Notes: generated by a model from the letters alone, not told the origin. A DNA stretch of 64,000 nt from Lamellibrachia satsuma (GCA_033239005.1 BSQZ01000006.1:8796662-8860661); one strand, 5' to 3'; shown: positions 45,801 through 59,290, counted from the stretch's first letter. Program-made: numbers and translations.

Positions 45801-48800
45801 TGTACAATGTACGTCGTGGGCAAACAAGGACTGTGCACGGCACGAGTGTGTACAATGTACAGGCGTGGACAAACAAGGACTGTGCACGGCACGAGTGTGT
45901 ATAATGTACGTCGTGGACAAACAAGGACTGTGCACGGCACGAGTGTGTACAATGTACGTCGTGGCAAACAAGGACTGTGCACGGCACGAGTGTGTGCACA
46001 ATGTACGGTCGTGGGCAAACAAGGACTGTGCACGGCACGAGTGTGTACAATGTACGGCGTGAGCAAACAAGGACTAATGCACGGCACGAGTGTGTACAAT
46101 GTACGTCGTGGGCAAACAAGGACTGTGCACGGCACGAGTGTGTACAATGTACGGCGTGGGCAAACAAGGACTGTGCACGGCACGAGTGTGTACAATGTAC
46201 GTCGTGGGCAAACAAGGACTGTGCACGGCACGAGTGTGTACAATGTACGGCGTGGGCAAACAAGGACTGTGCACGGCACGAGTGTGTACAATGTACGTCG
46301 TGGACAAACAAGGACTGTGCACGGCACGAGTGTGTACAATGTACGGCGTGGGCAAACAAGGACTGTGCACGGCACGAGTGTGTACAATGTACGTCGTGGG
46401 CAAACAAGGACTGTGTACCGCACGAGTGTGTACAATGTACGGCGTGGACAAACAAGGACTGTGCACGGCACGAGTGTGTACAATGTACGGCGTGGACAAA
46501 CAAGGACTGTGCACGGCACGAGTGTGTACAATGTACGGCGTGGACAAACAAGGATGTACGGCGTGTGTGTACAAACAAACAAGGACTGTGCACGGCACGA
46601 GTGTGTACAATGTACGGCGTGGGCAAACAAGGACTGTGTACCGCACGAGTGTACAATGTACGGCGTGGGCAAACAAGGACTGTGTAACGCACGAGTGTAC
46701 AATGTACGGCGTGGACAAACAAGGACTGTGCACGGCACGTGTGTATGCAATGTACGGCGTGGGTAAACAAGGACTGTGCACGGCACGTGTGTACAATGTA
46801 CGGCGTGGACAAACAAGGACTGTGCACGGCACGAAGTGTGTACAATGTACGCGTGGACAAACAAGGACTGTGCACGGCACGAGTGTGTACAATGTACGTC
46901 GTGGCAAACAAGGACTGTGTACGGCACGAGTGTGTACAATGTACGGCGTGGACAAACAAGGACTGTGCACGGCATGAGTGTGTACAATGTACGGCGTGGA
47001 CAAACAAGGTTGTGCACGGCACGTGTGTGTACAATGTACGTCGTGGGCAAACAAGGACTGTGCACTGCACGAGTGTGTACAATGTACGGCGTGGGCAAAC
47101 AAGGACTGTGTACGGCACGAGTGTGTACAATGTACGGCGTGGACAAACAAGGACTGTGTGCACGCACGAGTGTGTACAATGTACGGCGTGGGCAAACAAG
47201 GACTGTGCACGGCACGAGTGTGTACAATGTACGGCGTGGACAAACAAGGACTGTGTACGGCACGAGTGTGTACAATGTACGGCGTGGGCAAACAAGGACT
47301 GTGCACGGCACGAGTGTGTACAATGTACGTCGTGGGCAAACAAGGACTGTGTACGGCACGAGTGTGTGTACAATGTACGGCGTGGACAAACAAGGACTGT
47401 GTACGGCACGAGTGTGTACAATGTACGGCGTGGACAAACAAGGACTGTGTACGGCACGAGTGTGTACAATGTACGGCGTGGGCAAACAAGGACTGTGCAC
47501 GGCACGAGTGTGTACAATGTACGGCGTGAGCAAACAAGGACTGTGCACGGCTTTGACGTGTGTGTACAATGTACGGCGTGGACAAACAAGGACTGTGCAC
47601 GGCACGAGTGTGTACAATGTACGTCGTGGGCAAACAAGGACTGTGTACGGCACGAGTGTGTACAATGTACGTCGTGGACAAACAAGGACTGTGCACGGCA
47701 CGAGTGTGTACAATGTACGTCGTGGACAAACAAGGACTGTGCACGGCACGAGTGTGTACAATGTACGTCGTGGCAAACAAGGACTGTGCACGGCACGAGT
47801 GTGTACAATGTACGGCGTGGGCAAACAAGGATTGTGTACCGCACACGAGTGTGTACAATGTACGGCGTGGGCAAACAAGGACTGTGCACGGCACGTGTGT
47901 GTACAATGTACGGCGTGGGCAAACAAGGACTGTGCACGGCACGAGTGTGTACAATGTACGGCGTGGGCAAACAAGGACTGTGTACGGCACGAGTGTGTAC
48001 AATGTACGGCGTGGGCAAACAAGGACTGTGCACGGCACGAGTGTGTACAATGTACGTCGTGGGCAAACAAGGACTGTGCACGGCACGAGTGTGTACAATG
48101 TACGGCGTGGGCAAACAAGGACTGTGCACGGCACGAGTGTGTACAATGTACGTCGTGGGCAAACAAGGACTGTGCACGGCACGAGTGTGTACAATGTACG
48201 GCGTGGACAAACAAGGACTCGTGCACGGCACGAGTGTGTACAATGTACGTCGTGGACAAACAAGGACTGTGCACGGCACGAGTGTGTACAATGTACGTCG
48301 TGGACAAACAAGGACTGTGCACGGCACGAGTGTGTACAATGTACGGCGTGGACAAACAAGGACTGTGCACGGCACGAGTGTGTACAATGTACGGCGTGGC
48401 CAAACAAGGACTGTGTACGGCACGAGTGTGTACAATGTACGGCGTGGGCAAACAAGGACTGTGCACGGCACGAGTGTGTACAATGTACGGCGTGGACAAA
48501 CAAGGACTGTGCACGGCACGAGTGTGTACAATGTACGGCGTGGGCAAACAAGGACTGTGCACGGCACGTGTGTGTACAATGTACGGCGTGGACAAACAAG
48601 GACTGTGCACGGCACGAGTGTGTACAATGTACGGCGTGGGCAAACAAGGAATGTGCACGGCACGAGTGTGTACAATGTACGGCGTGGGCAAACAAGGACT
48701 GTGTACGGCACGACTTGTGTACAATGTACGGCGTGGACAAACAAGGACTGTGCACGGCACGAGTGTGTACAATGTACGGCGTGGGCAAACAAGGACTGTG

Positions 48801-51800
48801 CACGGCACGAGTGTGTACAATGTACGGCGTGGGCAAACAAGGACTGTGAACGGCACGAGTGTGTACAATGTACGGCGTGGGCAAACAAGGACTGTGCACG
48901 GCACGAGTGTGTACAATGTACGGCGTGGACAAACAAGGACTGTGCACGGCACGAGTGTGTACAATGTACGGCGTGGGCAAACAAGGACTGTGCACGGCAC
49001 GTGTGTGTACAATGTACGGCGTGGACAAACAAGGACAGGACGAGTGTGTACAATGTACGGCGTGGACAAACAAGGACTGTGTACGGCACGAGTGTACAAT
49101 GTACGGCGTGGGCAAACAAGGACTGTGTACGGCACGAGTGTGTACAATGTACGGCGTGGACAAACAAGGACTGTGCACGGCACGTGTGTGTACAATGTAC
49201 GGCGTGGGCAAACAAGGACTGTGCACGGCACGAGTGTGTACAATGTACGGCGTGGACAAACAAGGACTGTGCACGGCACGAGTGTGTACAATGTACGGCG
49301 TGGACAAACAAGGACTGTGCACGGCACGTGTGTGTACAATGTACGGCGTGGACAAACAAGGACTGTGTCACGGCACGAGTGTGTACAATGTACGTCGTGG
49401 ACAAACAAGGACTGTGTACGGCACGTGTGTGTGTACAATGTACGGCGTGGACAAACAAGGACTGTGTACGGCACGTGTGTGTACAATGTACGTCGTGGAC
49501 AAACAAGGACTGTGTACGGCACGAGTGTGTACAATGTACGGCGTGGACAAACAAGGACTGTGCACGGCACGAGTGTGTACAATGTACGGCGTGGACAAAC
49601 AAGGACTGTGTACGGCACGAGTGTGTACAATGTACGGCGTGGACAAACAAGGACTGTGTACGGCACGAGTGTGTACAATGTACGGCGTGGACAAACAAGG
49701 ACTGTGCACGGCACGAGTGTGTACAATGTACGGCGTGGGCAAACAAGGACTGTGTGCACGGCACGAGTGTGTACAATGTACGGCGTGGGCAAACAAGGAC
49801 TGTGCACGGCACGTGTGTGTACAATGTACGGCGTGGACAAACAAGGACTGTGTACGGCACGAGTGTGTACAATGTACGTCGTGGACAAACAAGGACTGTG
49901 TGAACGGCACGAGTGTGTACAATGTACGGCGTGGACAAACAAGGACTGTGTACGGCACGAGTGTGTACAATGTACGGCGTGGGCAAACAAGGACTGTGCA
50001 CGGCACGAGTGTGTACAATGTACGTCGTGGACAAACAAGGACTGTGTACGGCACGTGTGTGTACAATGTACGGCGTGGACAAACAAGGACTGTGCACGGC
50101 ACGAGTGTGTACAATGTACGGCGTGGACAAACAAGGACTGTGTACGGCACGAGTGTGTACAATGTACGGCGTGGACAAACAAGGACTGTGTACGGCACGA
50201 GTGTGTACAATGTACGTCGTGGACAAACAAGGACTGTGTACGGCACGAGTGTGTACAATGTACGGCGTGGACAAACAAGGACTGTGTACGGCACGAGTGT
50301 GTACAATGTACAGCGTGGACAAACAAGGACTGTGCACGGCACGAGTGTGTACAATGTACGTCGTGGGCAAACAAGGACTGTGCACGGCACGAGTGTGTAC
50401 AATGTACGGCGTGGACAAACAAGGACTGTGCACGGCACGAGTGTGTACAATGTACGGCGTGGACAAACAAGGACTGTGCACGGCACGAGTGTGTACAATG
50501 TACGTCGTGGACAAACAAGGACTGTGCACGGCACGAGTGTGTACAATGTACGGCGTGGGCAAACAAGGACTGTGCACGGCACGAGTGTGTACAATGTACG
50601 GCGTGGGCAAACAAGGACTGTGAACGGCACGAGTGTGTACAATGTACGTCGTGGACAAACAAGGACTGTGCACGGCACGAGTGTGTACAATGTACGGCGT
50701 GGGCAAACAAGGACTGTGCACGGCACGAGTGTGTACAATGTACGGCGTGGACAAACAAGGACTGTGCACGGCACGAGTGTGTACAATGTACGTCGTGGGC
50801 AAACAAGGACTGTGCACGGCACGAGTGTGCCGCACGAGTGTACAATGTAGCGGCGTGGACAAACAAGGACTGTGCACGAGTGTGTACAATGTACGGCGTG
50901 GGCAAACAAGGACTGTGCACGGCACGAGTGTGTACAATGTACGGCGTGGGCAAACAAGGACTGTGCACGGCACGTGTGTGTACAATGTACGGCGTGGACA
51001 AACAAGGACTGTGCACGGCACGAGTGTGTACAATGTACGGCGTGGACAAACAAGGACTGTGCACGGCACGAGTGTGTACAATGTACGGCGTGGGCAAACA
51101 AGGACTGTGCACGGCACGAGTGTGTACAATGTACGGCGTGGACAAACAAGGACTGTGCACGGCACGTGTGTGTACAATGTACGGCGTGGACAAACAAGGA
51201 CTGTGCACGGCACGAGTGTGTACAATGTACGTCGTGGGCAAACAAGGACTGTGCACGGCACGAGTGTGTACAATGTACGGCGTGGGCAAACAAGGACTGT
51301 GCACGGCACGAGTGTGTACAATGTACGTCGTGGACAAACAAGGACTGTGCACGGCACGAGTGTGTACAATGTACGGCGTGGGCAAACAAGGACTGTGCAC
51401 GGCACGAGTGTGTACAATGTACGTCGTGGACAAACAAGGACTGTGTACGGCACGAGTGTGTACAATGTACGGCGTGGGCAAACAAGGACTGTGCACGGCA
51501 CGAGTGTGTACAATGTACGGCGTGGGCAAACAAGGACTGTGTACGGCACGAGTGTGTACAATGTACGGCGTGGGCAAACAAGGACTGTGCACGGCACGTG
51601 TGTGTACAATGTACGGCGTGGACAAACAAGGACTGTGCACGGCACGTGTGTGTACAATGTACGGCGTGGGCAAACAAGGACTGTGCACGGCACGAGTGTG
51701 TACAATGTACGGCGTGGGCAAACAAGGACTGTGCACGGCACGAGTGTGTACAATGTACGGCGTGGACAAACAAGGACTGTGTACGGCACGTGTGTGTACA

Positions 51801-54800
51801 ATGTACGGCGTGGGCAAACAAGGACTGTGCACGGCACGAGTGTGTACAATGTACGTAGTGGGCAAACAAGGACTGTGTACGGCACGTGTGTGTACAATGT
51901 ACGGCGTGGGCAAACAAGGACTGTGCACGGCACGAGTGTGTACAATGTACGGCGTGAGCAAACAAGGACTGTGTACGGCACGAGTGTGTACAATGTACGG
52001 CGTGGGCAAACAAGGACTGTGCACGGCACGAGTGTGTACAATGTACGGCGTGGGCAAACAAGGACTGTGCACGGCACGAGTGTGTACAATGTACGGCGTG
52101 GGCAAACAAGGACTGTGCACGGCACGAGTGTGTACAATGTACGGCGTGGCAAACAAGGACTGTGTACGGCACAGTGTGTACAATGTGTGGCAAACAATGC
52201 GCGGCTTTTATTGCAATGTACAGCGTGGCAAACAAGGACTGTGCACGGCACGAGTGTGTACAATGTACGGCGTGGGCAAACAAGGACTGTGTACGGCACG
52301 AGTGTGTACAATGTACGGCGTGGGCAAACAAGGACTGTGCACGGCACGAGTGTGTACAATGTACGGCGTGGACAAACAAGGACTGTGTACGGCACGAGTG
52401 TGTACAATGTACGTCGTGGACAAACAAGGACTGTGCACGGCACGAGTGTGTACAATGTACGGCGTGGACAAACAAGGATTGTGTACGGCACGAGTGTGTA
52501 CAATGTACGGCGTGGACAAACAAGGACTGTGCACGGCACGAGTGTGTACAATGTACGGCGTGGGCAAACAAGGACTGTGCACGGCACGAGTGTGTACAAT
52601 GTACGTCGTGGGACAAACAAGGACTGTGCACGGCACGAGTGTGTACAATGTACGGCGTGGACAAACAAGGACTGTGCACGGCACGAGTGTGTACAATGTA
52701 CGGCGTGGGACAAACAAGGACTGTGCACGGCACGAGTGTGTACAATGTACGGCGTGGACAAACAAGGACTGTGTACGGCACGAGTGTGTACAATGTACGT
52801 CGTGGACAAACAAGGACTGTGCACGGCACGAGTGTGTACAATGTACGGCGTGGGCAAACAAGGACTGTGCACGGCACGAGTGTGTACAATGTACGGCGTG
52901 GGCAAACAAGGACTGTGCACGGCACGAGTGTGTACAATGTACGGCGTGGGCAAACAAGGACTGTGCACGGCACGAGTGTGTACAATGTACGTCGTGGGCA
53001 AACAAGGACTGTGCACGGCACGAGTGTGTACAATGTACGGCGTGGACAAACAAGGACTGTGCACGGCACGAGTGTGTACAATGTACGGCGTGGACAAACA
53101 AGGACTGTGTACGGCACGAGTGTGTACAATGTACGTCGTGGGCAAACAAGGACTGTGCACGGCACGAGTGTGTACAATGTACGTCGTGGACAAACAAGGA
53201 CTGTGCACGGCACGAGTGTGTACAATGTACGGCGTGGACAAACAAGGACTGTGCACGGCACGAGTGTGTACAATGTACGGCGTGGCAAACAAGGACTGTG
53301 CACGGCACGAGTGTGTACAATGTACGGCGTGGGCAAACAAGGACTGTGCACGGCACGTGTGTGTACAATGTACGGCGTGGACAAACAAGGACTGTGCACG
53401 GCACGTGATTGTGTACCGCAGAGGTGTACAATGTACGGCGTGGACAAACAAGGACTGTGCACGGCACGTGTGTGTACAATGTACGGCGTGGCCAAACAAG
53501 GACTGTGCACGGCACGAGTGTGTACAATGTACGGCGTGGGCAAACAAGGACTGTGCACGGCACGAGTGTGTACAATGTACGGCGTGGGCAAACAAGGACT
53601 GTGCACGGCACGAGTGTGTACAATGTACGGCGTGGGCAAACAAGGACTGTGCACGGCACGAGTGTGTACAATGTACGTCGTGGGCAAACAAGGACTGTGT
53701 ACCGCACGAGTGTGTACAATGTACGGCGTGGGCAAACAAGGACTGTGCACGGCACGAGTGTGTACAATGTACGGCGTGGGCAAACAAGGACTGTGTACGG
53801 CACGTATGTGTACAATGTACGGCGTGGGCAAACAAGGACTGTGCACGGCACGAGTGTGTACAATGTACGGCGTGGGCAAACAAGGACTGTGTACGGCACG
53901 AGTGTGTACAATGTACGGCGTGGGCAAACAAGGACTGTGCACGGCACGAGTGTGTAATACAATGTACGGCGTGGGCAAACAAGGACTGTGCACGGCACGA
54001 GTGTGTACAATGTACGGCGTGGGCAAACAAGGACTGTGCACGGCACGAGTGTGTACAATGTACGGCGTGGACAAACAAGGACTGTGTACGGCACGAGTGT
54101 GTACAATGTACGGCGTGGACAAACAAGGACTGTGTACAGCACGAGTGTGTACAATATACGGCGTGGGCAAACAAGGACTGTTCATGGCACGAGTGTGTAC
54201 AATGTACGTCGTGGGCAAACAAGGACTGTGCACGGCACAAGTGTGTACAATATACGGCGTGGGCAAACAAGGACTGTGTACGGCACGAGTGTGTACAATA
54301 TAGGGCGTGTGCAAACAAGGACTGTGCACGGCGCGAGTGTGTACAATGTACGTCGTGGGCAAATAAGGACTGTGCACGGCACGAGTGTGTACAATGTACG
54401 GCGTGGGCAAACAAGGACTGTGCACGGCACGAGTGTGTACAATATACGGCGTGGGCAAACAAGGACTGTGCACGGCACAAGTGTGTACAATATACGGCGT
54501 GTGCAAACAAGGACTGTGCACGGCACAAGTGTGTACAATGTACGTCGTGGGCAAACAAGGACTGTGTATGGCACGAGTGTGTACAATGTACGGCGTGGGC
54601 AAACAAGGACTGTGCACGGCACGAGTGTGTACAATGTACGGCGTGGGCAAACAAGGACTGTGTACGGCACGAGTGTGTACAATGTACGTCGTGGGCAAAC
54701 AAGGACTGTGCACGGCACGAGTGTGTACAATGTACGGCGTGGGCAAACAAGGACTGTGCACGGCACGAGTGTGTACAATGTACGGCGTGGACAAACAAGG

Positions 54801-57800
54801 ACTGTGTACGGCACGAGTGTGTACAATATAGGGCGTGTGCAAACAAGGACTGTGCACGGCGCGAGTGTGTACAATGTACGTCGTGGGCAAATAAGGACTG
54901 TGCACGGCACGAGTGTGTACAATGTACGTCGTGGGCAAACAAGGACTGTGCACGGCACGAGTGTGTACAATGTACGGCGTGGGCAAACAAGGACTGTGCA
55001 CGGCACGAGTGTGTACAATGTACGGCGTGGGCAAACAAGGACTGTGCACGGCACGAGTGTGTACAATGTACGTCGTGGGCAAACAAGGACTGTGCACGGC
55101 ACGAGTGTGTACAATGTACGGCGTGGGCAAACAAGGACTGTGCACGGCACGAGTGTGTACAATGTACGTCGCGGACAAACAAGGACTGTGTACGGCACGA
55201 GTGTGTACAATGTACGTCGTGGACAAACAAGGACTGTGCACGGCACGAGTGTGTACAATGTACGTCGTGGACAAACAAGGACTGTGTACGGCACGAGTGT
55301 GTACAATGTACGTCGTGGGCAAACAAGGACTGTGTACGGCACGAGTGTGTACAATGTACGTCGTGGACAAACAAGGATTGTGTACCGCACGAGTGTGTAC
55401 AATGTACGGCGTGGGCAAACAAGGACTGTGCACGGCACGAGTGTGTACAATGTACGTCGTGGGCAAACAAGGACTGTGCACGGCACGAGTGTGTACAATG
55501 TACGGCGTGGACAAACAAGGACTGTGCACGGCACGAGTGTGTACAATGTACGTCGTGGACAAACAAGGACTGTGCACGGCACGAGTGTGTACAATGTACG
55601 GCGTGGACAAACAAGGACTGTGCACGGCACGAGTGTGTATAATGTACGTCGTGGGCAAACAAGGACTGTGCACGGCACGAGTGTGTACAATGTACGTCGT
55701 GGGCAAACAAGGACTGTGCACGGCACGAGTGTGTACAATGTACGGCGTGGGCAAACAAGGACTGTGCACGGCACGAGTGTGTACAATGTACGGCGTGGAC
55801 AAACAAGGACTGTGTACGGCACGAGTGTGTACAATGTACGGCGTGGTCAAACAAGGACTGTGTACGGCACGAGTGTGTACAATGTACGGCGTGGGCAAAC
55901 AAGGACTGTGTATGGCACGAGTGTGTACAATGTACGGCGTGGGCAAACAAGGACTGTGCACGGCACGAGTGTGTACAATGTACGGCGTGGGCAAACAAGG
56001 ACTGTGTATGGCACGAGTGTGTACAATGTACGGCGTGGGCAAACAAGGACTGTGTATGGCACGAGTGTGTACAATGTACGGCGTGGGCAAACAAGGACTG
56101 TGTATGGCACGAGTGTGTACAATATACGGCGTGGGCAAACAAGGACTGTGTATGGCACGAGTGTGTACAATGTACGGCGTGGGCAAACAAGGACTGTGCA
56201 CGGCACGAGTGTGTACAATGTACGGCGTGGACAAACAAGGACTGTGCACGGCACGTGTGTGTACAATGTACGGCGTGGACAAACAAGGACTGTGCACGGC
56301 ACGTGTGTGTACAATGTACGGCGTGGACAAACAAGGACTGTGCACGGCACGTGTGTGTACAATGTACGTCGTGGGCAAACAAGGACTGTGCACGGCACGA
56401 GTGTGTACAATGTACGGCGTGGGCAAACAAGGAATGTGTACCGCACGAGTGTGTACAATGTACGGCGTGGACAAACAAGGACTGTGTACGGCACGTGTGT
56501 GTACAATGTACGGCGTGGGCAAACAAGGACTGTGCACGGCACGTGTGTGTACAATGTACGTCGTGGGCAAACAAGGACTGAGTACGGCACGAGTGTGTAC
56601 AATGTACGTCGTGGGCAAACAAGGACTGTGCACGGCACGAGTGTGTACAATGTACGGCGTGGACAAACAAGGACTGTGCACGGCACGAGTGTGTACAATG
56701 TACGTTGTGGACAAACAAGGACTGTGCACGGCATGAGTGTGTACAATGTACGTCGTGGACAAACAAGGATTGTGTACCGCACGAGTGTGTACAATGTACG
56801 TCGTGGGCAAACAAGGACTGTGTACGGCACGAGTGTGTACAATGTACGTCGTGGGCAAACAAGGACTGTGCACGGCACGAGTGTGTACAATGTGCGGCGT
56901 GGGCAAACAAGGATTGTGTACCGCACGAGTGTGTACAATGTACGGGTGGGCAAACAAGGATTGTGTACCGCACGTGTGTGTACAATGTACGGCGTGGGCA
57001 AACAAGGACTGTGCAAGGCACGTGTGTGTACAATGTACGTCGTGGGCAAACAAGGACTGTGCACGGCACGAGTGTGTACAATGTACGGGGTGGACAAACA
57101 AGGACTGTGCACGGCACGAGTGTGTATAATGTACGTCGTGGGCAAACAAGGACTGTGCACGGCACGAGTGTGTACAATGTACGGCGTGGGCAAACAAGGA
57201 CTGTGCACGGCACGAGTGTGTACAATGTACGTCGTGGGCAAACAAGGACTGTGCACGGCACGAGTGTGTACAATATACGGCGTGGACAAACAAGGACTGT
57301 GCACGGCACGAGTGTGTACAATGTACGTCGTGGACAAACAAGGACTGTGCACGGCACGAGTGTGTACAATGTACGTCGTGGACAAACAAGGATTGTGTAC
57401 CGCACGAGTGTGTACAATGTACGGCGTGGACAAACAAGGACTGTGCACGGCACGTGTGTGTACAATGTACGGCGTGGACAAACAAGGACTGTGTACGGCA
57501 CGAGTGTGTACAATGTACGGCGTGGGCAAACAAGGATTGTGTACCGCACGAGTGTGTACAATGTACGGCGTGGACAAACAAGGACTGTGCACGGCACGTG
57601 TGTGTACAATGTACGGCGTGGGCAAACAAGGACTGTGCACGGCACGTGTGTGTACAATGTACGGCGTGGACAAACAAGGACTGTGCACGGCACGAGTGTG
57701 TACAATGTACGGCGTGGACAAACAAGGACTGTGCACGGCACGAGTGTGTACAATGTACGGCGTGGGCAAACAAGGACTGTGTACGGCACGAGTGTGTACA

Positions 57801-58382
57801 ATGTACGGCGTGGACAAACAAGGACTGTGCACGGCACGTGTGTGTACAATGTACGGCGTGGACAAACAAGGACTGTGCACGGCACGTGTGTGTACAATGT
57901 ACGGCGTGGACAAACAAGGACTGTGTACGGCACGAATGTGTACAATGTACGGCGTGGACAAACAAGGACTGTGCACGGCACGAGTGTGTACAATGTACGG
58001 CGTGGGCAAACAAGGACTGTGCACGGCACGAGTGTGTACAATGTACGGCGTGGGCAAACAAGGACTGTGCACGGCACGTGTGTGTACAATGTACCGGCGT
58101 GGACAAACAAGGACTGTGCACGGCACGAGTGTGTACAATGTACGGCGTGGGCAAACAAGGACTGTGCACGGCACGAGTGTGTACAATGTACGGCGTGGAC
58201 AAACAAGGACTGTGCACGGCACGGGTGTGTACACTGTACGGCGTGGGCAAACAAGGACTGTGCACGGCACGAGTGTGTACAATGTACGGCGTGGACAAAC
58301 AAGGACTGTGCACGGCACGTGTGTGTACAATGTACGGCGTGGACAAACAAGGACTGTGCACGGCACGTGTGTGTACAATGTG
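18896..58382. repeat. 48-bp satellite array, about 820 copies, 39.5 kb
   Basis: The unit starts CAATGTACGGCGTGGGCAAA, continues CAAGGACTGTGCACGGCACG and ends AGTGTGTA. It is about 56% GC with four CpG. Main variable unit positions: 10 (g/t), 15 (g/a), 16 (g/a), 27 (c/t), 32 (c/t), 35 (g/c), 41 (a/t). As 48 is a multiple of three and the consensus has no stop in any frame, long open frames occur on both strands, the longest 9401 codons (58446-30241, minus). The plus frames repeat CTMYGVGKQGLCTARV, YNVRRGQTRTVHGTSV and VQCTAWANKDCARHEC. A degenerate unit lies at the left border (about 18851-18895). No spacer, TSD or mobile-element ends are visible. It is best treated as satellite DNA. Confidence 0.97.
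52160..52225. repeat. Aberrant unit inside the array
   Basis: The regular unit is broken here by CACAGTGTGTACAATGTGTG, GCAAACAATGCGCGGC and TTTTATTGC before the array resumes. Similar irregular units lie at about 46555-46585, 47550-47560 and 53400-53435. They may be old degenerate copies, repair scars or assembly errors. Confidence 0.6.
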
Positions 58383-58410
58383 CTTCCGAAATGTGTGATG
58401 GTGGCGTATT

Positions 58411-58416
58411 AATAAA
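58411..58416 (+). promoter_or_regulatory. AATAAA just after the array
   Basis: A canonical polyadenylation hexamer on the plus strand, 29 bases after the last repeat and 13 bases after the stop (TGA, ending at 58398) of the CTMYGV frame. The region is AT-rich, so chance occurrence is likely. Confidence 0.25.
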
Positions 58417-58789
58417 AGTGGATGTGAAGGGGCACATTTTGCACACATATTTTTAAAGAAAAAAAATAGAGTGGTGTTTAAAAAAAACTTTGATATAGTA
58501 ATTTATACAGTAAAGCTCCATATAGAAGTACAGATGTAGTGAAATAATTAGAAAATATGATTCCGTAGAAAAATATGTGTTTTATATAAAAAGTTAACTT
58601 TATGATCTTGCTTAAGCTTTCCACGTTTTCCCCCTACAGTACAACGATTTGGTCAGTATGGGCCGGATTAACATTCGTACACTCTTATTAGGTCCCGCCC
58701 CAAAGGCCCTCCCCCACACACACTAAATCATAATTCACCTGATTCGCAGATTACAGTGTCCCTTCGTTTCTTTGAAATTGGACTACGAC

Positions 58790-59290
58790 CTCTGTTCAAC
58801 CGTGCTACAGTCATGAATGTGACACCACACATCACTTCTATCTAACGTTGATGTAAATAAGAGCTTGACACGACATTAGTCGCATGGTTACCTAGATTGT
58901 AGACAATGGAAGGCCAGGACGCGTTAACCATACGATGATTTTAACACGTGTTATAACGAATTACACAAATAAACTAACTGAAAGCCCTGTCAGTGAATTG
59001 AGTGCGACTGTTTGTTACGTCTGAATGAATAGAGTCAATACAATAGTGGGCTGTTGCTTTAATTAGTGCGTTAATTAATGTTGTGATACATTGAGCTGGT
59101 GTGAAATTCGTGTTCGTGATTGCATTTCAGAAATTACGTTGTTGTGTTCCAGATGAGTTGATGTTCATTTGTGGCACCATTTACAAAGAGTGCAGTTGTA
59201 ACCCTAACACACTAACTGCAACGAGAATATTCAAACAATTACAATGTAATATGTAAACACAGAACTGATCAATATGAGAGAAAGTCGATA
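58790..59290. repeat. Left arm of a diverged long inverted repeat
   Basis: Its reverse complement is found at about 61650-62110. Matching blocks include AAATAAG-x-GCTTGACnCG, GnCTGTTTG, AGAGTCAAT, GGCTGTTGC, TAATTAGTGC, CGTGATTGC, TTCAGAAA, TGGCACCA and TCAAACAATTAC (TGAAACAATTAC in the other arm), in conserved order. I judge the arms to be roughly two-thirds to three-quarters identical. No ORF or defined ends. Confidence 0.75.

Noticed and set aside
18896..58382. CRISPR-like array
   Set aside because: The 48-bp copies are directly adjacent with no unique spacers, and the surrounding DNA is animal.
18896..58382. Cys/His spacing in VQCTAWANKDCARHEC as a zinc-binding repeat
   Set aside because: A frequent unit variant (GTGAGC) and GTATAATG put stops in this frame, and most variable positions change residues.
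30241..58446. Minus-strand frame of 9401 codons (and others of 8287, 5354 and 4360 codons) across the array
   Set aside because: These follow from a 48-bp unit without stops in any frame. The frames jump between all readings at each indel and no domain appears.
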